Notes under the pieces: model-generated | What the model was told of the DNA's origin: nothing | Databases searched by the model: none | The model's input: only the letters and a program-made list of their open reading frames with translations | Translations under genes and position numbers: made by a program | NCBI GenBank assembly: GCA_019096065.1 | Contig: JAGUCH010000008.1 | Span: 4,965,001-5,029,000, forward strand | Origin: Paracyclopina nana | Taxonomy: Eukaryota; Arthropoda; Copepoda; Cyclopoida; Cyclopettidae | DNA: 64,000 bases | Reading direction: 5' to 3' | In this document: piece by piece, positions 22,780-34,700 of the stretch | Layout: every line of letters begins with the position of its first letter | Position numbering within the stretch: the first letter of the stretch is position 1

Positions 22780-25700
22780 ATGATGTCCCACAGTTTAACT
22801 GCCAGGATTCTGGGCCTCATTTGCATTGTGACTTATGGTAAAAAGCGCTTTTTTATTTGAAGCAATTTGCCACAGTGGCATTAATTGTGCTCATGTTACA
22901 CATTCTTTTTTCTGCTTATTGTGATCCTCTCATGCTAATTCTACATAGCATTGTTTGAATGCAAGGCATTTTTTGAATAGCTTATGACAAATGGATGAGT
23001 TATTGTTTGTGACCTGCCAACAAAAGCGTTAACAGTTGAATTTGTCATTTTCTAGCCGAGGCTCAGTCCGATGTGTCAGGCCCAGTGTTTGTGCAGGAGC
23101 CGCCAAACCAAGTGGATTTTTCGAATACGACCGGAGCTGAAATCATTTGTCAAAGCCGTGGAACTCCCCTACCTAAAATCAAATGGGTGAAAAAGGATGG
23201 CACTGAAGTGAAAGATGTGCCTGGATTGAGACAGGTACTCTATACGAACAATGACACATCTAATTTGAGTATTTGTACAAAATGACCATTTTCTGCCACC
23301 GCCACACCCACGTGGAATTTTTCCCAGGAATCATTCATCCAAATCCAAACTTGATGTGTTGATGATGGATTTTAAAACTGCAATCATTATTTCAGGTGAT
23401 GGAAAATGGCAACTTGATTCTACCACCGTTCAGAGCTGAAGACTACAACCAAGAAGTCCATGCCCAAACTTATACGTGCATTGCTGAAAACACCTTTGGC
23501 AAAATCCAGTCTAGGGATGTCCACGTGCGAGCAGGTACAGCAGAGCATTTTTTACCTCATTTTGGCAGAAAAATTGGCCTCAAAAATTCATTTTCACTTC
23601 ATGTTAAGCAAATCATTCAAAATATGCCAAATATTCTGCTAAAATGATAATATTACAACAAAGTTAATTTAAACCAGATACGTAGGGAAAAAAGGGTCCC
23701 ATTCAATTTTTATAGAGGGAGAGAGAGGCTTTTTTGACTATACTATATAATGGTCATGTCAATCAGTCAAAATAGAGGGTATATTACTCAAGTGTAGCGG
23801 AAACCCAAGTTTAGCCTTGGATCTGATCTCTAGATCCATGATCGACTAGTTTAGCATTGCAAAATCCAATCTTGAGAGAGTAAAACAGGATGTCAAAGAA
23901 CATGTAGCTTGTGTAGCACATTCTTGTAACTACTTGAACATAAAAAGAAGCTTTTTCCCACGAGTTTGAAGTTCACTTCTTGGTAAGAAATCTTCTTGGC
24001 TTCACAAGTGGCATGCAAACAACAGCACAAATGATTAACCTTTGTCTAATGGCTGGCATTTTTCCAAAGAAGAAATTTCCAGCCAAAATAACAACCCTGC
24101 GTAGGATTTAAGCATATCTCAACTCAGTGCATTTCCGTTATATTTTTCATCTTGTTTTACAACAGAGCATATTGTTCAAAAATTTGCCTGTCAAGCTTCC
24201 ACTGTGATATATTTTGCCGTTCGGCCAAAAATTTGAATTGCACCACCACATCTGTTTTGTGATTGAATTTCTCCGAGTGAAACCTTGACCTCGTGAAAAT
24301 CAAGAAGTGTGGCAATTCTTGTGGTGCTGGTAATACAATTTTTGTCTATTGGGCTGCCAAGATCATCAATAACTTTTGCAACTCCAGGAAATGCTTCCTG
24401 CTGAAAAAGAGCAGAATTTTTACCATATCTTCAATGCTATGCAAAAATTAGTCTTGACTTGCAAATGTGTTTGGACTAATGAATGTCTTCCTTGCATTGT
24501 TCCTCACGACACCTTTGCACTACTAATCCTGTTGCTCTTTTGGCTATCAAGACTTTGGCACCAAAAACTCCCACACTAATATTGGCTAGACTACTGTGCA
24601 TACTTATTTTTGAATGCCTTGGAGGTGTAGCTAAAAATGTGTGCTGATTAAATTTTCTTTGGTTTCCTGCCAGTCTAATAATGAAAGAGTGAATGAATGG
24701 TCTTGATCATTTTGCGCTCTAAATTCCATTAGTTCCAAGCATGCTGCTGTGACTTTTTTTTTCAAAGGACTCGAGTTCTTTTTTATTCTCACAGCCTGCA
24801 GCAAAAAAAAAAGTTGATGGCAAAAGATTGCAATTGGAAAAAAATTACAGCAAGAATTGTACCTTTTCCTTCCCAGCTTTCGGGGTGCAACAACCGATCA
24901 ATTGTTTGTCAAGGTAGCTCAAAAGTCGATTAACCAGCACAAGCATGGTAAAGTTTGACGACAACAAACTGCACAGGATATGATCTCAAGATCGGAACTA
25001 ATGGCTTCTTCGATATCTTGCTGAAAAACATATTGCCATTCCCCAATTTTTGCAGTTGTGACCAAAGCTTTCGGTGAAGAGTGTGAACATACCATTATGA
25101 TGTGTTGCCTAAAATCGAATTTTCAAGCCATGTGGCTGATTTTGTCCCCACTTTTGAGTGGAAGAATTCCCATGGAAATGCAATCAATTCCGTTGAGCCT
25201 GCATATCCACCAGCAATTCTTGAACACGCAAAAATCGTTTAGCCTGTTATTTTTACCTAAGCTATCTTTAGCTTGGCGTTCAGCTAAATAGCATTACTTC
25301 TTTGCCAATCACTCATTCCTTTTGTTGGTTAGGTTAATCTTATCAATAATTGCCTGCAAGCGAAAATTTCAATAAATCCATCGATATTTGCTGCCCTATA
25401 CTTTGAATATTTTTATCGTTTGTGAGCAAGATGTCCGATGGTGTTTTGCTTAATTGCATATTTTCAAGCCATGTGGCTGATTTTATTTGAGTGGGTGAAT
25501 TCCCATGGAAAAGCAATCAACGCGTTTGAGGGTGGATATCCAGCATTTCTTGAACATGCATGTCTTTTTGCCTGTTATTCGCTAATTATAGCTGTTTTTG
25601 GCTGATGATAAAACGGATGTGGGTGAGGAATTCGTTATATTCTTCGTCGTGGGAATTTGATGCTTCACAACAACTGAAAAAAACCTCCTCTCCTCTCTCA

Positions 25701-28700
25701 ATTGATTCACTTTTAATCCCCATGCTGATGTAAATCTTGCAGTTATCTCACAAGAATTCAAAGCTCATGTTGACCAAGAAACGTACATCATTCTCGGCAA
25801 TGATGCCTTGCTCAAGTGTGACTTGCCCAGTTTTGTGTCTGATTTGGTCACAATTTTTGGTTGGGTTGACAACCAAGGCAATGAGTACTTGACTGGAAGT
25901 CTATCAAATGGTGATTTTCTCGTGTCATTTATTATGATGTCAAATCTCTCCAAGCTCAAAATCATAATCAGCCCTCAACTTTTATTTCCATTTTTCAAGC
26001 TGTCTCTCAAAGCTATGACTGCTACGTCAATCAAGCACATGTAATAAAGGGCAATGATGCGTTGATGAAATGTGACATTCCCAGCTTTGTCACTGACTTT
26101 GTCACAGTGTTTAATTGGCAAGACAATGAGGACAACATTTTCTCAGTTCACAGTCTTCAAAATAACCGAGAAGGTGTAGATATAACTTAAAAGTACCAAT
26201 GAGACACACGAGCAACTAAGAGAAAAAACACTTATTACTTACTCATTTTGCTTTTTTTAGTGGTAACTCATGAGTATGACATTGATGTGTTCAAAGAGAA
26301 CGTCATTTTGGGGAACGATGCCTTGATGAAATGTGTCGTTCCGAGCTTTGTGGCCGATTTGGTCACAATTGATTCTTGGCTGGAGGTCGAGACAAGTCGG
26401 GAAATTAGGATGGGATCTTTGCATGGTAAATCATCAGGATTTCACTTCTTACCAAACATATTTAGGATCAATTTCCTTTTGCATGTTAATGACTCTTTTT
26501 TTTCTCGTGAAACGTACTCAAAGGCCTGATCTCTCTCTCAATTAGCTCAGCAGAATAATAATTTTTCACTTGCTCAACTACCTTTATTCTAGTATCTATG
26601 AAGTACATAGTACTTGGGGACTCCATTTAGGAGTAAACTGAAATTTTTTTATGCCCAACTTCCTGTGTAGCATGTAGGAGTGTATTACCAAAGGTAATAA
26701 TTGCAGGCTGCTACTGCTGCACATTGTTATTGCATTGATTGCAGCCTACTAATCCATGTGAACAAGTATCTACTTATCCAATATATTAGTAGGATAACAT
26801 TTTTTGACAAATTATCATGAAAACTGTCATCTTTGGTCAAAACAGTAATTTTTATAGTGGCTAGTAAGGGATGTTCTTTTTGCAGTTATTCAGCAAATAT
26901 ACACAGCTGGTCCTGAGGAGGAATATGTCATTGTTGGCAATGATGCATTGATGAAGTGCAAAATTCCCTCCTTTGTCTCTGACTTTGTCAGTGTAGCTAG
27001 TTGGGTTGAAACATCATCAGGAGCCGAGTTTTACCCCAACACTAAGCTGAATCGACATGGTAGCGTAAAAAATTGAATGATTCGAGTACCTTCGTATGTT
27101 TAGGAGTGAATTTAAGGCTTAAAAACTCTCTCCCTCTCTCTTACCATAAAAGCTATGTCATTTTTGTATTTCAGTGGTCTACCAAGATTATGTTAGTGAA
27201 TCACACAATGTGTACGTTATAGTTGGCAATGCGGCTCTTTTTAAGTGCGAAATTCCCTCTTACGTAGCCGATTTTGTATCGGTAGTAAGCTGGGTTGATA
27301 ATGAAAGCACTGAATACTACAGTCAACATTTGGGTAAATTCACCTGAGTACAGCTAGGGACATGCAAGCAATGCATTTTACTTTTACTCAAGCTATACTT
27401 TTTAACCTTTTTTCAGTTGTGACACAAGATTACATAGCTCGTGTCCATGAGATTGATGTAATTCTGGGTAACTCTGGGCTGCTCAAATGTGAAATTCCTA
27501 GCTATGTCGTCGATTTTGTCTCAGTTCTGAGTTGGCTGAGCGATACTGACGAATACAGCCAATACAGTTCCATTGGTACTACAATATTTGCTATGCAATT
27601 GGGGACACACAAGTTGCTTTCATAACTTTCAGTTGATTGAACCTTTTTGTTCCAGTTGTTTCTCAAGAATATGCCACAAGAGTAAACGATTTTGATGTAA
27701 TTCTTGGCAACTCAGCTCTGATGAAGTGTGAAATTCCCAGCTTTGTGGCTGACTTTGTTTCAGTCATCAACTGGTCTAATCACGATACAGAGTTGTATCC
27801 ACAACCAAATGTATTGGGTACATGTTTTAAGCGTTTTCTGCCTGGGGACACACTTGACAATTGCAATTAAAATGTTAAATTCTCTGCACTTCCTTTGTTT
27901 TCAGTCGTATCTCAGGAGTACACAACAAGGGCTAATGATGTGTACGTCATAATTGGAAATTCGGCCTTGCTTAAATGCGAAATTCCGAGCTTTGTTGCTG
28001 ATTTCGTATCAATTCTAAGTTGGACTAGTAGCAAAGGGGAGGAGTACTTTTTATCCTCCGCTCTGAATGAGCACGGTACAGAAAATAATTATTTAAATTG
28101 GGACACGCACGAGAATTGTATGACAATTGCAGACTTTTGACCCTATTCCTTTTTTCAGTTGTGTCTCAGTCTTACACAAGTGGAGCACACGAGGTGTATG
28201 TTATTCTTGGCAACTCAGCTCTAGTCAAGTGCGAAATTCCCAGTTTTGTGGCTGATTTCGTTGCTGTGACCAGCTGGGTTGATAATGAAGGGGATGAGTT
28301 TTTTCCATCAGAGCAAATGGGTACATTAAAAAACACGAATGGGACACACTTGCTTTTCCTTTTTCAGTGGTGACTCAATCTTACTCAACAGACGTACCTA
28401 AGGTCCATATTGTGCTTGGAAATTCAGCTTTGGTTAAGTGTGATATACCAAGTTATGCTGCTGACTTCATTTCAATAGTCAGTTGGGTAGACAACGAGGA
28501 GAAGGAATATTTCCTTGGATCTTTGGGTTAGCTGAAAAATGGGACACACAAACCAACTTGAGAACTTTTAATGTACATAGAGCTATTTTTATTATCACTG
28601 GGTCTCTTAGCTTTGGGGCCTATTTCAACTCCTAGCTAAGTCAAAATTGCAATTTACTTTATTTTGGTAGAGCTTATTTTGACATTATTGCTATGTATTT

Positions 28701-31700
28701 GTATGAACTTGCCTTCCGCACATTTTTTCTGTAATATGCGAGTACTTTACGATGTCATGCTCCCTTCTTTTGTTACAGTTGTTTCTCAGACTTATTCAAC
28801 TGACGCACACAAGGTTCATGTTGTTCTTGGGAATTCAGCTTTGGTTAAGTGTGATATACCAAGTTATGCTGCTGACTTCATTTCCATAGTCAGTTGGGTA
28901 GACAACGAGGAGAAGGAATATTTCCCTGGATCTTTGGGTTAGCTGTAAAACTGGGACACACAAATCAATTAGAGAAGCTTTTTTATTGCATGCCCAACTA
29001 TTTCATTTGCAGTGGTGACTCAGTCTTACTCCACTGATGCTGACCATAAAGTGTATGTCATTGTTGAGAACTCAGCATTGATAAAATGCCAAATTCCCAG
29101 CTTTGTGGCTGACTTCATTCAAGTCGTCAGCTGGGTGGATGAACAAGGAAATGAGTTCTTCCACTCGAATTTAGGTAGACTTTTTGCACTTTTCCTCAGT
29201 GGGCCACACATGCAATGATACATGATATTTACTCCCTGATTCTAGAGCAGACTGCTTTTTACAATTTCAGTTGCCTCTCAAGCTTTTTCCACGTCTACCA
29301 CTCCTCAAGTTTATGTCATAGTGGGAAATTCAGCTCTTTTCAAATGTGAAATTCCCAGTTTTGTGGCTGACTTTGTCTCAATTCTGAGCTGGGTTGATAA
29401 TGAAGGAAAAGAGTATTTTCCATCTAAATATGGTACAACTTTCCATTAGAATTAAAATTCGTAAAAATGGGCCACACATTTTATTGCAGTTTTTTCTTCC
29501 CTTTTAGTGAAGTGTTTTTTATTATTATTTTATTTTAGCTGTATCTCAAGAGTACTTTACTGGCTCCAGTGATTCCTACATCATTGTCAACAATTCAGCT
29601 CTAGTGAAATGTGAAATTCCCAGTTTTGTGGCTGACTTTGTCTCAGTAATCAGCTGGGTTGACAGCAATGAGGCTGAATATTATCCTACTGAAACTTATG
29701 GTACTTTTTTGGCTAGGCAATACTGGGACACACGTAAAGCAATTTTAAACCAAAAATCAGCTATGAACATTATATTTCCAGTTGTTCTGCAACCATTTGT
29801 GACTGAATCCAGCAATGAGTATGTCATTCTTGGCAATGATGCTCTCATGAGATGCATTATCCCCAGTTTCGTCTCTGACCTTGTTGAAATTATTAACTGG
29901 GTAGACAATGAAGAAAATGTCTTCTCAAAAGATACCATTTCAATGGGTACTTTTAATTGCTAGTTAATGCATTTAAGCTCCATTTTTCTTCAATGCATGC
30001 GGCTTGATTATTATTTACATTTTTTTCTTTTTGTTTCATTTTTAGATGTAGCCCAAAGTCATGAAACTCGAGTTTCTGATGAGTTTGTGGTGATTGGAAA
30101 TGATGCTTTGATGAAATGCTCAGTGCCCAGTTTTGCAGCTGATTTTCTTAGTGTCATAGCTTGGGAAATAGACGAAGGACTTGACATTTTTGATTTTCGC
30201 AATGGTAATTTTATGGCTATGAAAGGCTTAAATCAGAGAGATGGAGAGATTTGGCCTTTTATTGACTTTAAAAAAATTGCTTTTGCATGCTTCTCAGCTT
30301 GATGACTATTCTTATTTTCTTCTGTCCAAGTAGAGTCATATTTTATGTACCATTTATTAGCAAAAATGTAAGTTAAATATTTAGGTGACAAATATGCTTC
30401 TACTTTTTCTCATGCAATTGCTTGTGTGTCCCATTATAATAAATAACGTACATTTTCGGCTCAGACCCATCAGTAAGCAGAATTCTTGATGGGAATAAAA
30501 TAAAATAATGAAACAGTTTATATTGGAAGATGCATTTTACTTGTCGGTCTGAGCCAAGAATTCCTTATAGGCTTCAACACATATTTACTCACACAGGATG
30601 TCCTTTTGAAAAAATTGGACCATAAAAACTACGATTTTCTGGCCGTGCAAAACAATCATTGGAAGCAAAAACATGTGTAGAAGCCTATAGGAAGTGAAGC
30701 TTTTCTTCAAGCTTCTTTCTTTCTAATGATGATGATGCTTTAATGCATCATTTTCACCCAAGATCTGGTGAGATCTGCAAATAATTACTTTTTGCTACAT
30801 TTTTTATGGCTCGATAAATGTGTGCCAATTAAAAGCATCTCTGAACAGAAATTGATTTCTTCTGACCAGATTCTCACTGATCTTTTTTTCTGAAGAATTT
30901 GTCAAGCTCCAAGTTGCAAAGACAAATTGTTCTCTATTCAACCTAATGTGCAAATTTTAGGATAAACAAAACTAATGTCAAGTTCCACTTTCAGACGGAA
31001 AATATGTTGTTTTGCCATCTGGCGAGCTTCAGATCAGAAATGTCAGCCCTGAAGACGGATTCAAGCAATACAAATGCAGGACAAAGCACAGACTGACTGG
31101 CGAAACCAAATTGTCTGCTACTGCAGGAAGGCTGGTGATCACAGGTAAGCCGGCATTGCCGATTTCAAATTATAGGGGGCTGACTTTTTACATTTTTTCT
31201 CTCTTAACTATCACTGCACCGCCTTTTGAAAAAATCTGGCATTATATCAAACCATTCAACTCAAACAATCATTTTGCGTAGTGTTCTTTCTACAGTAAAA
31301 GCAAACAAGTCAGCTCCCAAAATTAATGCTAATTTATCCTCTGCCTGAATGCTGGGATGGGTGCCCCTGTTGCTGGGCATTGATTTTTACTTTTTGAAAC
31401 AATATACAAGGGCTCAATATCTTTTGCGTCTTCAAACGTGGCTTTACGCGTAACCATTACCTTGTCTTTTATGTAGGCGAAATGCCACGGTCTTTTAAAG
31501 CAATGGCTACGCGGAAAGCCACGATTAAATACGCACAAGTTAAGCCGGGATTTCTCAAAAAAATTGTTTTTTTATGACGCATCTGGATTAGATTGACAAA
31601 CAAAGCTTCTAAGGCTTCGGCTTTCCTCTGCTGAGCTCGTATAGGTTTTTCCGCCCTTTCCTGCATTCAGGTGCCAAGTCAAAAAGTTAAGCCATTTTTT

Positions 31701-34700
31701 ATCATTGATAGAGCCAGTGGGGGGAGCTAAGCCTCAATTCAGTTCCAAATCTGAATCATCAGCCTTTAAAACAGGAGCTGCTTCTCAGTTCGCTTTGCTG
31801 TGTCCTGCTCAAGCCCATCCTTTGCCTAGTTACAGGTGAATGCTTCTTGCTTTAGTAAGGGGGTGCCCAAATCAGTATCAGACAGCTAGTTCAAAATAGG
31901 ATGCTAAAAATATGCTCTTTTATGTAGAACCCATAGGTGGAACCAAACCTCAGTTCAATTCAAAGTCAGCCATTTCCTCTTTTATGGCGACTGAGCATTC
32001 TCAGTTTGCTTTTCTGTGCCCTGCTCAAGCTCATCCTTTGCCCAACTTCAGGTGATTTTATCTTTCAAAATTGGCCCAGCATCAGGGAGCCCAAACTAGC
32101 ATTGTAAGGGGACTCTAAAAGCACAAATTTGATTCTAGAACCTGTTGGAGGATCTGCTCCAAAATTCTCAAACAGCTTGAAATCCAAAACAATTCAAGAG
32201 GAATCTAGTGCAAATTTGGCAATAACATGCCCAGCACAGGCTTCACCCACCCCATCATTTAGGTAGGGATTCTAAATCAATGATTTTTAGAGCCTATTGG
32301 AGGATCTGCTCCAAAGTTTTCTTCAAGCCAAACTTCTGCGTCCTATCAGAAAGGATTTGGTTCTCAAATAGCTCTCACTTGCTCTGCTCAAGGCTCGCCA
32401 GTTCCGTCACATAGGTAACTAATTTTGTGGAATCAAGATACAGCAAGGGTCATCCATAGTTCCATTCAGGCAGATAGGCTTTTCTTATGCTGAGTATTCC
32501 AAAATTGTAGAGCCCATTGGATCAACAAAACCCAAGTTTTCAAACATCCTGGAATCTTCAGCATTCACAAAGTCTTCTGATCTAGGCTTAGCATTAACCT
32601 GTCCAGCCCAAGGCTCTCCCACGCCATCTTTCAGGTAGATTTTTAATGTGTGTTTAAACTGCTCGGTTCAGGGCCCAATTCCAGCGTTCAGCAGCAGTAT
32701 TAGATCCTTTCATTTTGTGCTTTTTTAGAACCTGTTGGAGGAGCTTCTCCTAAATTCTCACATGACTCCAAAGGCTACATTTTGATAAGAAGCTCAGGGG
32801 AAATTATTTCACTTCTTTGTCCTGCTCAAGCCTTCCCAATACCTTCCTTCAGGTTAGTTTGACCTAAATCTAAAATCATTGTCCAGCAAACAGAAAGGAG
32901 TCCGTTCCAGCATTCATGCTGCATTGAAAGAGTTATTTGAGCCTTAACTTTTAGAGCCAATTGGTGGTGCAATGCCTAAATTCTCTCACGAATCGAAAGG
33001 CTCAATATTGACTAGGCATTCGGGCGAAATATTTAGTCTTCTTTGTCCAGCTCAGGGGTTCCCAATTCCATCATTCAGGTTAGTTACGTTGGTTACCTAA
33101 ACTTGAATTTTTGTAGAGCCTATTGGAGGAGCTATCCCAAAGTTTTCGATGGTTACCAAGTCTTTGACTTTATTTCACAAAGAAGGCATTGCTCTTTCTT
33201 TGGCATGTCCAGCTCAAGCATTTCCATTGCCATCCTTCAGGTTTGTCAAAATCCTAAATCAAGATGTTTAGCTCAGGGGCACCCATCCTCAATATTGTAA
33301 GCTTTTAAAGAGCATAGCAAATTTTCAGAGCCGATTGGAGGAGCAAAGCCAAAGTTTTCATTATACACTGAAGCTTTAACTTTGACAAGAGAAGCAGAGA
33401 GCTCTTTAAGTTTGTCATGCCCAGCTCAGGCTCATCCACTCCCATCATTCAGGTTAGCAATATAATTTTCCTAGAACCCATTGGAGGGGCAAAGCCCAAG
33501 TTTTCATTGAATACTGAGATCCTGACATCAACTAGGCATTCAGACACTTCAATCAGTTTGATTTGCCCAGCACAGGCATCACCACTCCCTTCCTTCAGGT
33601 TGGTTAATTCAAATTGCTAAATCAATTTTGTTAGAACCAATTGGAGGAACCAAACCCAAGTTTTCCCTATGGACTGAGTCCTTGTCATTCACCCGGAAAG
33701 ACTCAGAAACTTTAGCCTTATTGTGTCCAGCTCAAGGGTCACCATTGCCTTCTTTCAGGTTTTGCACTTTTCTTAGCATTCAGAGTAGAGGGTTAACTAG
33801 AAACGGTATTGCAAACGCTGACTGTTTTTATCCTATCGCTGCAGAGCCAATAGGAGGAACAAAGCCCAAGTTTTCTGAAGACTTTAATTTCAAGGGAATC
33901 ATGAGGGAAATTGATAATTCAGTAACTTTGACATGCCCAGCACAGAGTTTTCCCATTCCTTCATTCAGGTCAGTGACTCAGTATTCAAAAAGCTTAATTT
34001 TTTAGAACCAATTGGAGGTTCCAAGCCTCATTTTGCTGAAGACTCTAATCTTAAGAGAATTCAACGGAAAATGGCAGATCCTATTGGCCTTTTATGCCCA
34101 GCTCAAGGATTTCCTTTGCCGTCTTACAGGTTAATTATATTAATTTTAAGTTTTTAAAAGCATGCCCAGTAAATTGGCACCCTTGCCAGCATTCAGGGGC
34201 GGGAGTAGACGACTTACTTATTTTATTTAGAGCCAATTGGTAGTGCTGCTCCCAAGTTTAATGTAAAGGATAAAATAAATGCCTTTGGGGTTGAGGCAAG
34301 CGCAACATTTGCTCTACTCTGCCCAGCTCAGGGTTCACCAGTTCCTGCATTCAGGTAATCAGTCTTTACTGAATCATGCCTATTTTAGAGCCCATTGGAA
34401 GTTCAGCTCCTAAAGTGAATTCCAATGACAAAGTGAACTATCTCAAAGTGGCAGGCAAACTATCATTAGGTTTAGTATGCCCTGCTCAGGGGTCACCGAT
34501 TCCAGCATTCAGGTGAGATGGATACACTTGAATCATTTCTGCATTTTAGAGCCTATAGGGAGTTCACCTCCAACAGTACAGAACAAAAAAATCAATCTGC
34601 TAGATTGTAAAAAAGACCTTTCAATGGCATTAGTATGCCCTGCACAGGGATCACCAAGCCCAGCGTTCAGGTATATCAAGGGTTTAAACTTAAAGACTTC

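Noticed and set aside
26590..26660. Faint exon-4-like stretch (acceptor-like TCTAG, then GTACATAGTACTTGGGGACTCC-like text) between variants 4.3 and 4.4
   Set aside because: Similarity is limited to a few words, frame is broken and the Ig core is absent; too weak to call a pseudo-exon.
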